NCBI RefSeq assembly: GCF_001676615.1 | Contig: NZ_LYXZ01000001.1 | Location: 372,001 to 436,000, forward strand | Source of the DNA: Labrys sp. WJW | GTDB lineage: Bacteria > Pseudomonadota > Alphaproteobacteria > Rhizobiales > Labraceae | Direction: 5' to 3' | Length of the DNA stretch: 64,000 bases | In this document: piece after piece, positions 33,307 through 41,974 of the stretch | Layout: every line of letters begins with the position of its first letter | How positions within the stretch are numbered: the stretch's first letter is position 1 | Notes under the pieces: model-generated | What the model saw: only the letters and a program-made list of their open reading frames with translations | Told to the model about the DNA's origin: nothing | Database searches by the model: none | Made by a program: the position numbers and the translations under genes

Positions 33307-34311
33307 CTAGGCGGTCGCGCCTTCAATGATGGAAAACCCTGTGTCGATAATTGCAGGCTCAAATGCGCGGTCGGGAGATTTCAGGAGGGTCTCCACCGCC
33401 GTCTTGCCGATAGCAAAACGATTGGAAAGCACCGTCGTGAGAGGCTTCGGAAGCGCCTGGCCAATCTCCAACCCGTTGAATCCCATGAGGGCGAGCCGGT
33501 CCGGCACTGGTACAGCAGCGGCCAAACAGTGCATGTAGCCGCCGACGGCCATGTCATCGTTGGAAAACGCGACGGCCTCGATCTCGGCCCCGTCGGCGAG
33601 GATTGCCGCCAGGGCCCGCCGGCCGCTCAAGGTCGAGCTCGGTCCATCGACTCTATGTTCCGCGACCAGTGCCAGTCCGGCGTCCCCCAAGCCTTCGCAA
33701 AGCCCGAGATAGCGCGCACGGGCCCGGCGATCCGCGTCCCAATCATGCCCGACATAGGCGATCTTCGAGTAGCCGCGACGCGTGAGGTGGCGAGCCATGG
33801 CCCGCCCCGCCTCGCGGTGAGAAAGGCCGACGGCAAGGTCGATCGGCCTGCGGTCGATGTCCATCAACTCGCCGATGCGAACCTTGCTTCCCTCCAACAT
33901 CCGCCTCGCGGCATCGGTATGATCGAAGCCCGTGGTGATGATCGCCGCCGGCTGCCACGCCAGCAGCGACGAGATCAGTTGCTGTTCCTTCTCGAGGTCG
34001 TAGTCGGTCACACCAATCATCGGCTGATACGATGTTCCCGCCAGCCCGGCATGAATGCCGCGAAGCAATTCCGGAAAGACGATGTTCGACAGCGAGGGCA
34101 AGATCACCCCGACGATCATCGAGGAGGAAGATGCGAGCGAGCCGGCTGCACGGTTTGGCACATAACCGAGGGCATCAATGGCTTCGATGACTCGTCGACG
34201 CGTCTCCGGCGCAATCGGCCCCTTGTCTCGGACGACCCTGGAGACCGTGTTCTCACTGACGTTTGCCAGTCTCGCCACGTGGGCGAGGGTTGGCGTTTCA
34301 AGCGCTGTCAA
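33307..34311 (-). CDS. LacI-family regulator of the threonate module
   Basis: A 334-residue LacI/GntR-type repressor. Residues 8-27 (TLAHVARLANVSENTVSRVV) form the DNA-reading helix-turn-helix, and the hinge and effector domain follow (SMIVGVILPSLSNIVFPEL, IAYVGHDWDADRRARAR). It lies upstream of otnK-otnC in the same operon and diverges from ltnD-otnI. Two sites with the classic LacI core AGCGCT lie in the 163-bp gap, so it probably represses both operons and is released by a tetronate or a phosphorylated intermediate. That last point is inference. Confidence 0.9.
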   Translation of the reverse strand: MTALETPTLAHVARLANVSENTVSRVVRDKGPIAPETRRRVIEAIDALGYVPNRAAGSLASSSSMIVGVILPSLSNIVFPELLRGIHAGLAGTSYQPMIGVTDYDLEKEQQLISSLLAWQPAAIITTGFDHTDAARRMLEGSKVRIGELMDIDRRPIDLAVGLSHREAGRAMARHLTRRGYSKIAYVGHDWDADRRARARYLGLCEGLGDAGLALVAEHRVDGPSSTLSGRRALAAILADGAEIEAVAFSNDDMAVGGYMHCLAAAVPVPDRLALMGFNGLEIGQALPKPLTTVLSNRFAIGKTAVETLLKSPDRAFEPAIIDTGFSIIEGATA

Positions 34312-34364
34312 AGGACGACCTCACCGCAAGATCAGCGCCCCACGACGAATGCCAGGGCTTTATG

Positions 34365-34378
34365 TGTAAGCGCTAACA
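34365..34378. promoter_or_regulatory. LacI-type operator 1 of the threonate module
   Basis: TGTAAGCGCTAACA, a near-perfect palindrome with the AGCGCT core, 54 bp upstream of the LacI gene (minus) in the divergent promoter. Confidence 0.7.
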
Positions 34379-34417
34379 TCATTCGCTTGATCCTTGCAAT
34401 AGGATGTGATTAGGAAA

Positions 34418-34431
34418 TGTTAGCGCTGAGA
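34418..34431. promoter_or_regulatory. LacI-type operator 2 of the threonate module
   Basis: TGTTAGCGCTGAGA, which matches the TGTTAGCGCTAACA consensus at 11 of 14 positions. It is 45 bp before ltnD and 53 bp from operator 1, about five helical turns. Confidence 0.65.
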
Positions 34432-34475
34432 TAAGCAAATTCGAGCTGTATTGAAACTGGGAGGCGCCGTCCAAG

Positions 34476-35390
34476 ATGAGCGACCAATCGACGATTGCCG
34501 TAATCGGTCTGGGCTCGATGGGATTGGGGATGGCGCGCTCGGCGCTCCGGGCCGGACGGACTGTAAGAGGGTATGACGTCAATGCAGATGCATTGAAGGC
34601 GTTCAGCCAGGAGGGCGGTCTGCCGTCCACCAGCCTGCAAGAGGCGGCTGCCGACGCTGACATTGCCGTCATCGTTGTCGTGAACGCAGCCCAGACAGAA
34701 GCTGTGCTTTTCGCCGAGGGCGGCATCGTATCTGCCCTGCGGCCTGGGGCGGTCATCGTCTCGTGCGCCACCATTTCACCCTCGGAGGCGAAAGGATTTG
34801 CATCACGCGCTGAAGCCGCAGGCCTGCTTTATCTCGACGGCCCAATTAGCGGTGGCGCCAAGAAAGCAGCTTCCGGCGACTTGACCTTCATGGCATCAGG
34901 CTCCGCCCAGGCCTTTGCCGCAGCCCGGCCGGCGCTGGAGGCGATGGCCGGAACTGTCTACGAGCTGGGCGACCAAGCGGGCATCGGCTCGTCCTTCAAG
35001 GTCGTCAACCAGTTGCTTGCGGGCGTCCACATCGCCGCGGCTTGCGAAGCAATTGCATTCGCCAAGAGCCTAGACCTCGATATTTCGCGCGTCTTCGAAG
35101 TGATCACCAAATCCGCCGGCAATAGTTGGATGTTCGAGAACCGTATTCCACATGTCCTTTCCGGAGACTACACCCCCCATAGTGCGGTTTCCATTTTCAC
35201 CAAGGACCTTGGAATTGTTTCTGACATCGGGAGGAAGGGGAAGTTTCCGCTCCCGATCACAGCTGCAGCACTGCAGCTGTTCATCATGACGGAAGCGGCG
35301 GGCATGGGCCGGGACGACGACAGCTCCGTCGCTCGACTGCTCGCCAAGATCGCCGGCCTTCACCTGCCCGGCATGTCGGAAGAGGTTTGA
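34476..35390 (+). CDS. ltnD: L-threonate 2-dehydrogenase (beta-hydroxyacid dehydrogenase family)
   Basis: A 304-residue NAD-dependent dehydrogenase. GLGSMGLGMA at 11-20 is the Rossmann motif, DGPISGGAKKAASGDLTFMA the substrate signature, and GSSFKVVNQLLAG holds the catalytic Lys. It oxidises L-threonate to 2-oxo-tetronate, which the isomerase OtnI next door turns into 3-oxo-tetronate. The first GAG of the product's MSDQSTIAVIGLGSMG fits LtnD of the otn clusters. Operator 2 lies 44 bp upstream. A D-erythronate dehydrogenase (DenD) would be a different family, so L-threonate is the best substrate. Confidence 0.9.
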   Translation: MSDQSTIAVIGLGSMGLGMARSALRAGRTVRGYDVNADALKAFSQEGGLPSTSLQEAAADADIAVIVVVNAAQTEAVLFAEGGIVSALRPGAVIVSCATISPSEAKGFASRAEAAGLLYLDGPISGGAKKAASGDLTFMASGSAQAFAAARPALEAMAGTVYELGDQAGIGSSFKVVNQLLAGVHIAAACEAIAFAKSLDLDISRVFEVITKSAGNSWMFENRIPHVLSGDYTPHSAVSIFTKDLGIVSDIGRKGKFPLPITAAALQLFIMTEAAGMGRDDDSSVARLLAKIAGLHLPGMSEEV

Positions 35391-35395
35391 TCGAG

Positions 35396-36199
35396 ATGCC
35401 CAAATTTGCTGCCAATCTATCGATGATGTTCAATGAGCGCCCCTTCCTGGAGAGATTTCAGGCGGCCTCCGACGCGGGTTTCGGTGCAGTCGAGTATCTG
35501 TTTCCCTATGACCATCCTGCGGAGATCGTCGCGGACGCGCTGGCGACGGCCGGCCTGAAACAGGCGCTCTTCAATATGCCACCCGGCGACTGGGCAGCGG
35601 GCGATCGCGGCCTGGCCAGTTTGCCCGACAGGCGCGCGGAGTTCCTCAAAGGGCTGGACCTCGCGGTATCCTACGCCAAGACGATTGGAACACCGTTGCT
35701 GCACATGATGGCGGGCAATGCTGCTTGGGATTCCCCCGCGTCGATTGCGGCCTACAAGGACAATCTGCACAGAGCCGCGGATGCGACGGCGCAGGCAGGC
35801 ATTGGCCTCGTTATCGAGCCGATCAACACACGCGACATGCCGGCATACTTCCTGAACGACTTCGATCGGGCACTCGAGTTCATCGACGACCTCGATCATG
35901 CGAATGTCCGCCTGCAGTTCGATGTCTACCATCGCCAGATCCTGCACGGCGACGTCATCATGGCCCTGCGACGAATGGCACCGAAGATCGGACATATCCA
36001 AATCGCCGCCGTGCCGACCCGCAACGAGCCGACAACCGGCGAGCTCAATGACCGACTTGTGTTCAGCGAGATCGACGCAATCGGCTATCAGGGCTATGTC
36101 GGGTGCGAATACCGCCCCGCCGGTGTAACCGAGGAAGGACTTGGCTGGTTGAAGGCGGTGCAGCTCCCCGAGACCGGACCTCGCCCGACACTCGGGTAA
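35396..36199 (+). CDS. otnI: 2-oxo-tetronate isomerase (hydroxypyruvate isomerase family)
   Basis: A TIM-barrel sugar isomerase of 267 residues (AP endonuclease 2/xylose isomerase-like fold). PKFAANLSMMFNERPFLERF is the standard Hyi/OtnI N-terminus. LVIEPINTRDMPAYFL carries the catalytic Glu, LQFDVYHRQ the metal Asp/His, and IGHIQIA and GCEYRP the second Glu. I start at the ATG 5 nt after the ltnD stop; a TTG 9 nt earlier is possible. It converts 2-oxo- to 3-oxo-tetronate for OtnK, completing the route from L-threonate to dihydroxyacetone phosphate. Confidence 0.92.
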   Translation: MPKFAANLSMMFNERPFLERFQAASDAGFGAVEYLFPYDHPAEIVADALATAGLKQALFNMPPGDWAAGDRGLASLPDRRAEFLKGLDLAVSYAKTIGTPLLHMMAGNAAWDSPASIAAYKDNLHRAADATAQAGIGLVIEPINTRDMPAYFLNDFDRALEFIDDLDHANVRLQFDVYHRQILHGDVIMALRRMAPKIGHIQIAAVPTRNEPTTGELNDRLVFSEIDAIGYQGYVGCEYRPAGVTEEGLGWLKAVQLPETGPRPTLG

Positions 36200-36980
36200 G
36201 CAAGTTCGTTGCCTGGAGATTCGCAGTGCAGCGCACAGCACCGGCGAATGAAGGCCATTCGTCGGCCCGAAACTTGATCGGATCCGCAACTGACCATCAG
36301 CTCCCGCAAAGATGGTTGCCATCGAGACAAACTCAACGGCGGCCGCAAAGGCCCGGGAGGCCATGCAATCGGCCGTTTCTCGCAGATCCTCCTGAGCCTC
36401 AACCCGCGCGAGGCACGCGGACGCCGAGCCCCATGAGATCCGGTTCCCAAAGCAATCGGTAGCTGACGCGGGAACTGTGTTGGGACGTGGCACGTGGGCG
36501 TCGCAAGACCCTCGCCTCGATCGGCAAGGGCCGGGACCGATATGAGCGCAAAAGCGCCGATATCTACCGTCCTCGAAAAGCTCACAGCCGCGAAGGACTG
36601 GCTGGAGCACGCGCGGGCCAGAACTCCCAAGATAAACGGTGCAGTTGAAAAAATATTTTTTGAAAAAATAACTTTAACATCCCTAAATCAGGATTTAAGA
36701 GCACAGAATTTTGGCGTCGTTTTTAATATATTAAATTAATTTGATATGCGATTCTAAATTATATCATTCAATATATCGATATTCTTTGAATTTTTGAAAT
36801 TACAAACTTGAATGTTCCGTTATGACTCGATAATTTCGGCTCATATTCTGCGGAATGATCCGCTTTTCGCTCCTATTTCGCAGGTGTTGGAGGACGCCCA
36901 CCCGCCTTATCCCCCTCGTCGCCGGTTCAGGCGGTCGCGCGGAACACGGGACGCCCTTGGCATTCGAAAGGAGAAGGTCC
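36200..36980. other. Intergenic region with AT-rich island (about 36640-36815) before the autotransporter
   Basis: The first 440 bp are GC-rich with only shadow frames. The next 175 bp are very AT-rich, with long A and T runs and the string ATTCTTTGAATTTT (36781-36794) shared with the island at 27966. The autotransporter's ribosome site and GTG follow. The island is a plausible promoter/silencer region for the surface protein. No RNA gene was recognised. Confidence 0.6.
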
Positions 36981-39845
36981 GTGACGTCATCGACTGGAAA
37001 AGTTCACGCCCGCCCCGCTCTGCCGAGGGGTCCGCTCCTGGGTTTCCTCCTGGCCTCGAGCGCCGTTCTGAGCTGCCAATCCGCCCAGGCACAAGCCACG
37101 GCCAGCGGCGGCCAGACAGTCGAGATTGCGCCAGGGCAGGCAACCTGCAGCGGCAAGGACTGCTTCCAGTCCTTTGATGCAGGTTCGCTGCTGCATAACA
37201 ATGCGGGCACGCCCATTGACGTGACGACCCCGAACAGTTGGCCGACCGAAGGGCCATTCTACTTCGGAGCCATGGCCTGGAATGGCGGGACCATTCATCT
37301 CGACGGCGGCGGAACCTTCCACCTTGGCACGGATACCTGGGGGCTTTGGGCCGGCCATCCCTTCAAGGAGGTCACGCCCGGCACGATCACAGGGCACAAC
37401 CTGACATTCGACATGGATGCCGGAGCCTTCGGAATCGGCGTCAACTACAACAGTACGATCACACTCGACGGCACGACGACCATGACCGCCCGCGGTGGTG
37501 GCGGCTATGGCATCGAGGCCCGGTCGGGCACGGTCACCCTGAATGGCCCGATCAAGGCCAGCGGGGTGTGGCTAGACTTCGCCCATGCCGATAGCGGCGA
37601 CATCTACTTCAATGGCGGCGGCACGATTACTGCCACGGGTTCGACCCGCAGCCTGTTCTCGTCGGGCGGCGGCCTGATTTCGATGCGAGGCGTGACGGCC
37701 AGCGCCAGCACGAATTTCTCCGACGGCACCGAGGGAACCGACCTCCTGGAAAGTGTCTGGGACAACAGCCGCTTCCTCGTCGTCGACAGCACCTTCACGG
37801 GAACCAATGCTGGCGGCCCCATCAACGGAATCCATGCCATTGGCAGCGGGGACTCCTCCTCCTTTACGCTCGACAACAGTCAGATCACGCTGAACTCGGT
37901 CGGTTCCGGCATTCTGGTGGAGGGCACCCATAGCAACGTCACCTTGCTCAATGGATCGGCAATCACACCTGTCGCCAGCAACAAGGGCGGCCTGCTCGCA
38001 CACGTCACCGGCCTGGATCTTCCGGCGATTGGCCTGTTCAATGCAGGGAGGCTGGCCCTCCGGGCCCACAATTCCACCTTGTCCGGAGACGTGCAGGTGG
38101 ACGTGCCGGACAAGGCCGGCGCCAACGAATTCGATGGTCGCCTAGAAGGCACGAGTCTCTGGCGCGGCAATCTGACGGTGGCGAAGGGATCGCTCGGCAG
38201 CATGACCCTTGCAGACAGGTCGCGCTGGATCGGCACAGCCAACAATGCCACCTCGATCCAGCTCAGCGATCCCAATGCCCTGTGGGCGATACCGGCCGGC
38301 AGCAAGGCCACCGTCACCGGCACGGTCACGAATGCCGGCAGGATCGCCTTCCGCCCCGGCACGCCGTCGACACTGACGGTCGGTAATTTCGTCAACAATG
38401 GCGGCACCGTCCAGGTCAATGTCGATGCGGCCGGCCACAGTGATTTCATCCATGCCACCGGCACTGTCACCGTCAATGGCGGCACCGTTTATGTCGTTCC
38501 CGTCGAGGGCACCTACGAGATCGGCCAGCACTACAAGATTCTGACCGCCAATGGCGGCATCACCGGGCAGTTCGACAAGGTCACCGACAATGCCCCCTTC
38601 GTCGACTTCAGCCTGTCCCAGAATGTCAATAACATCTATGTCAATGTCGCGCGCAACAACGCCTCCTTCGCTTCGCTCGCCGCCCTCGATGGCAACCAGC
38701 GTGCGGTGGCGCAGAGCGTGGAGGCGCTGGCGCTTGGCAACGAGCTCTATGACGCCGTCGCCCTGTCGCCGGACGACACCAGCGCACGCCAAGCCTTCTC
38801 CACCCTGTCGGGCGACGTGCATGCCTCCGCCAGAAGCGCCCTGATCCAGGATAGCGGCCTCATCCGCGATGCCGTGCTCGGCCGCCTCGCCAATGCCGAT
38901 ACGCCGACCCTCGCTTCCGCTCCCCTCGTTGCGGGCCTGACCTCCTATGCCGAGACCCCGACCATGAAGGGGCCTTCGCCTTTCGGCACAGACGCCACGC
39001 CGGCCCCGTTCTCCGGCTTCTGGGCCCAGGGCTTCGGCTCCTGGGGCCATCTCGGTGGCGGTGGCCGCGATGCCCGGGTCGATCACGACACCGGCGGCTT
39101 CCTCATCGGCTTCGATACCCTGGTCCAGGGCCCGTTCCTGCAGGATTGGCGCCTGGGCGCCTTTGCCGGCTACAGCCATTCCAGCTTCGACGTCGATGCC
39201 CGCGCCGCCTCCGGCAAGGCCGACAACTATCATATCGGCCTCTATGCCGGACGCCAGTGGAACGCCCTCGCCCTGAGGCTCGGCGCCACCTACACCTGGC
39301 ACGACATCGACAGCGATCGCACCGTGGCCATGCCAGGCTATGTCAACCGCCTCACCACCTCCTATGACGCCGCCACCGCCCAACTCTTCGGCGAACTCGG
39401 TTATCGCATCGATGCCGGAACCTTCCGCCTCGAACCCTTCGTCAACGCCGCCTATCTCAACCTGCACACCGACGGCTTTCGCGAGACCGGCGGCGACGCC
39501 GCGCTCGCCGGTGGCAGCGACAGCACCAATCTCGGCTTCACCACCCTGGGTGCCAAGGCGGCCACCAGCTTCGATCTGACCGAGGGCACCGTCGCAACCC
39601 TGCAGGCGAGCCTGGGCTGGCGCCATGCCTATGGCGACGTCAAGCCTACAGCCGCCCTCGCTTTGGCCAATGGCTCTGTCTTCGCCGCCGCCGGCACCCC
39701 GATCGCCCGCGACGCCTTGGTCGTCGATACCGGCGTCAGCGTCGCCTTCTCCGAGGCGATCAGCCTCGGCGTCTCCTACAGCGGCCAATTCGGCAACAAG
39801 GCCGTCGACCAAAGCGTCCGGGGCAATTTCGTCTGGAGATTCTAA
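36981..39845 (+). CDS. Classical (type Va) autotransporter, surface-exposed passenger
   Basis: About 954 residues if started at the GTG (36981), which has AAAGGAG 7 nt upstream. An in-frame ATG at 36855 would add 42 residues that do not look like a signal. A Sec signal peptide (LLGFLLASSAVLSCQSAQAQA) precedes a Gly/Thr/Asn-rich passenger of beta-helix type with repeated short strands (GTVTLNGPI, GGTVQVNVDA). The last 265 residues form the 12-strand beta barrel: GFWAQGFGSWGHLGGGG, AGTFRLEPFVNAAYLN, ending FVWRF with the terminal Phe needed for outer-membrane insertion. The passenger has no enzymatic motif, so an adhesin or biofilm protein is likely. Confidence 0.92.
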   Translation: MTSSTGKVHARPALPRGPLLGFLLASSAVLSCQSAQAQATASGGQTVEIAPGQATCSGKDCFQSFDAGSLLHNNAGTPIDVTTPNSWPTEGPFYFGAMAWNGGTIHLDGGGTFHLGTDTWGLWAGHPFKEVTPGTITGHNLTFDMDAGAFGIGVNYNSTITLDGTTTMTARGGGGYGIEARSGTVTLNGPIKASGVWLDFAHADSGDIYFNGGGTITATGSTRSLFSSGGGLISMRGVTASASTNFSDGTEGTDLLESVWDNSRFLVVDSTFTGTNAGGPINGIHAIGSGDSSSFTLDNSQITLNSVGSGILVEGTHSNVTLLNGSAITPVASNKGGLLAHVTGLDLPAIGLFNAGRLALRAHNSTLSGDVQVDVPDKAGANEFDGRLEGTSLWRGNLTVAKGSLGSMTLADRSRWIGTANNATSIQLSDPNALWAIPAGSKATVTGTVTNAGRIAFRPGTPSTLTVGNFVNNGGTVQVNVDAAGHSDFIHATGTVTVNGGTVYVVPVEGTYEIGQHYKILTANGGITGQFDKVTDNAPFVDFSLSQNVNNIYVNVARNNASFASLAALDGNQRAVAQSVEALALGNELYDAVALSPDDTSARQAFSTLSGDVHASARSALIQDSGLIRDAVLGRLANADTPTLASAPLVAGLTSYAETPTMKGPSPFGTDATPAPFSGFWAQGFGSWGHLGGGGRDARVDHDTGGFLIGFDTLVQGPFLQDWRLGAFAGYSHSSFDVDARAASGKADNYHIGLYAGRQWNALALRLGATYTWHDIDSDRTVAMPGYVNRLTTSYDAATAQLFGELGYRIDAGTFRLEPFVNAAYLNLHTDGFRETGGDAALAGGSDSTNLGFTTLGAKAATSFDLTEGTVATLQASLGWRHAYGDVKPTAALALANGSVFAAAGTPIARDALVVDTGVSVAFSEAISLGVSYSGQFGNKAVDQSVRGNFVWRF

Positions 39846-40208
39846 GCGCCGGCTCCGAAACGAACGGGTGGGCGCTCCTGCTTAACAGGCTGCACCCATG
39901 GCGACGAGGATCATGGCGAATGAAACGTCGATGCGCCGCTCATGGTCACGAGCGGCGTCATCTTATCATCCACGCGAATGGTCATTTTCAGATGTCTCTG
40001 AAACGGGAACGACAGGTCGTGACCCATTCGGGCCCGGAGCGGATGCATTGGACTTGGCGCCTTCGCGAATGGGCCATGTGAGCCGCGCCGCCCCCAATTC
40101 CCCTTCGTTAAGGCCGGCCCGACAGTGTCGCGCAATGCCGGAGTCCCATATTATTTGACTATGAATAGAGTAGGCTCGATACAATCGAGTTTGCGAAGCG
40201 CTTTGGTC
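39846..40208. other. Intergenic region after the autotransporter
   Basis: No gene found. A hairpin at 39934-39957 may terminate the autotransporter transcript. A weak promoter-like TTGACT-19-TACAAT (40155-40185) precedes the small orphan genes. Frames in this stretch are shadows. Confidence 0.5.
39934..39957 (+). terminator. Possible terminator hairpin after the autotransporter
   Basis: CGCCGCTC (39934-39941) pairs with GAGCGGCG (39950-39957) around an 8-nt loop. The following sequence (TCATCTTATC) is only moderately T-rich. Confidence 0.35.
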
Positions 40209-40379
40209 ATGCCATTTGATTTCTATGAGATCGCTACCTCAAGGGAAGCATCCGCATGGTGGATCATCGTTGAGCATGCTTCGCATGGCTATGCCCAGAT
40301 ACGTTTCAAGCTTCTTGCCGAGGCGGTCAACGCTTTTGGACCCGGCCGGTTTGCGTCGAGCAGACGGAGGACACGATGA
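40209..40379 (+). CDS. Possible small orphan protein
   Basis: A 56-residue frame, MPFDFYEIATSREASAWWII then VEHASHGYAQIRFKLLAEAV, that ends in an ATGA overlap with the next gene. The overlap suggests translational coupling. An upstream ATG at 40161 is possible. No family is recognised and the ribosome site is poor, so it may not be real. Confidence 0.35.
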   Translation: MPFDFYEIATSREASAWWIIVEHASHGYAQIRFKLLAEAVNAFGPGRFASSRRRTR

Positions 40380-40843
40380 ACGATGATCTGATCGAACGGC
40401 TTGAGCTAGGCGTGCCCTCCTGTGGAATGCATGACGACAACGAGACGGAACTGTTCGACATCGATGACGCCAACAATACAATGATCGAAGCTGCCAACGT
40501 GCTGCGTGCCCAGGACGCAGAGATAGCACGGTGCCATGCTCGACTCGAAATCGACTACGAATACAATGTTGACGTCACAAAGCATGAGTTTGCACGTGTC
40601 GCGGCACCAATGGAAAATCGAATATTGAGGGAAGACGGCATCGCCCGCCGGGACGCGACTGCCGACAAGTTGAAACTACATTTAAACAACGCATTGGAGA
40701 TCTCGGATCGTTATCGGTACGCATTGTGGGCCATCATTGAATGCGTCCAATACAGCGCCGACTCGAACCCCGTCTGGGCGCAGATCGCCAACAAGGTCCT
40801 TGCCGAAACGAGTGACCTGCCCCCGCAGGATGGTCCAGGATGA
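40376..40843 (+). CDS. Orphan acidic hypothetical protein
   Basis: A 155-residue protein with a good ribosome site (GGAGG, 5-nt spacer). It starts MNDDLIERLELGVPSCGMHD and contains INDANNTMIEAANVLRA-like ANNTMIEAANVLRAQDAEIA. An N-terminus of this kind is common in small phage-borne or mobile-element proteins (ead/Ea22-like N-termini). The rest is helical and charged. Composition is less GC-rich than the neighbours. Function unknown. Confidence 0.6.
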   Translation: MNDDLIERLELGVPSCGMHDDNETELFDIDDANNTMIEAANVLRAQDAEIARCHARLEIDYEYNVDVTKHEFARVAAPMENRILREDGIARRDATADKLKLHLNNALEISDRYRYALWAIIECVQYSADSNPVWAQIANKVLAETSDLPPQDGPG

Positions 40844-41184
40844 TTGCTCGTGGTTGCTAGGTCAGCGCCGACATCTTACCGAATGGTTTGCGGCAGCCGC
40901 CCAAGCTGTCCGATGCGTCCCTGGAGACGCACGATGCTGGGCCGCAGCCAATCAAAAGCGACCCGAACCTGATTTGAACCTATCGATTCAACGGGATAGA
41001 GCGTGTCGTAGAGTATCGCTGGTTTAACGTGGTCAGCGTGCTGCAATTTGGTTGCGGGGCTCACAGCCACCGATACCGACATTCACTCCAAAGGCCCGTT
41101 TGATAGGGCCGATATATAATTGCCCGCTACTTCCTAAGCTCAATTGGCCAGCGCCTGCTATAGGGATAGGGGGAAGCTCGATGG
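40844..41184. other. Intergenic region without recognised features
   Basis: About 340 bp between the orphan gene and the SDR gene. No tRNA, repeat or gene was recognised. Confidence 0.5.
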
Positions 41185-41961
41185 TCAGGGATGCTGCTGG
41201 ACGCTGAGGCCGCCGTCCACGGTCAGGCAGGCTGCGTTCATGAAGGGACATTCGTCCGAGATCATGAACACCGCGGCAAGAGCGATTTCCTCGGGCGTGG
41301 CGATGCGGCCCCCCGGATGCAGCTTCAACGTCTGCGCCCTGGCGGCCTCGGGATCAGGGAAGCTGTTCCAGTAATCGATCACCTTCTGCGTCGAGACATA
41401 GCCGGGCGCGAGCGCGTTCACCCGCACGTTGCGGCCGGCATATTCCAGCGCCAGCGCCTTGGTCATGCCGAGCAGGGCATGCTTGGCCAGGGGATAGGGA
41501 AAGGTGTGGGGGATGATGGTGAAGGCATGCGTCGAGGCAATGTTCAGAATGACGCCGCCATCGCCTGCAATCATCCCTGGCAGGACCGCCTTGCAGCAGT
41601 TCCAGGCTCCCTTGAGGTTGACGTCGAAGCATCGCTGCCACTCTTCGTCCGTCGTCTGCAACGGCTCTGCGAAAACATTGATGCCGGCATTGTTGACGAG
41701 GGCGTTGATCTCGCCGATCGTCGAGGCGGCCTGTGAAACGGCACGCGCAATACCTTGCTCGTCGGTGATATCAACGGCCCGGTGAGCGATCGGCGCGCCC
41801 TGCCTCGCCAACTCGTCGCCCACATCGGCAAGAAGCGCCTCGTCCCGATCGATCAGGAAAACGCCTGCCCCTTCGTCCAGGAAAGCCCGGACCATCGCCA
41901 ACCCGATGCCCTGGGCGGCACCCGTCACCAGAATACGCTTGCCTGTCAGCCGACCCGCCAT
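41185..41961 (-). CDS. Short-chain dehydrogenase, probable aldose 1-dehydrogenase or acid-sugar dehydrogenase
   Basis: SDR of 258 residues. TGAAQGIG at 13-20, NNAG, catalytic Ser143, Tyr156 and Lys160 (YPLAK). The start at MAGRLTGKRIL follows the DgoD gene by 13 nt; a much longer frame through 42732 is a shadow of dgoD. VDYWNS-like VIDYWNSFPDPEAARA and PGGRIATPEEIA recall galactose/arabinose dehydrogenases of rhizobia. In this operon it may oxidise the free sugar at C1 to the lactone ahead of the dehydratase, or act later on the deoxy-keto acid. Sequence alone does not decide. Confidence 0.8.
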   Translation of the reverse strand: MAGRLTGKRILVTGAAQGIGLAMVRAFLDEGAGVFLIDRDEALLADVGDELARQGAPIAHRAVDITDEQGIARAVSQAASTIGEINALVNNAGINVFAEPLQTTDEEWQRCFDVNLKGAWNCCKAVLPGMIAGDGGVILNIASTHAFTIIPHTFPYPLAKHALLGMTKALALEYAGRNVRVNALAPGYVSTQKVIDYWNSFPDPEAARAQTLKLHPGGRIATPEEIALAAVFMISDECPFMNAACLTVDGGLSVQQHP

Positions 41962-41974
41962 CGCCGTTTCACCC

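Noticed and set aside
36494..36739. An 81-codon frame before the autotransporter
   Set aside because: It runs into the AT-rich island, changes composition mid-way and has no recognisable domain.
38142..39812. A 556-codon minus-strand frame
   Set aside because: Antisense to the autotransporter barrel; Gly/Ala/Glu-rich shadow without family resemblance.
39846..41184. Possible prophage fragment
   Set aside because: Only one small protein has a phage-like N-terminus; no integrase, structural gene or att-like repeat is present.
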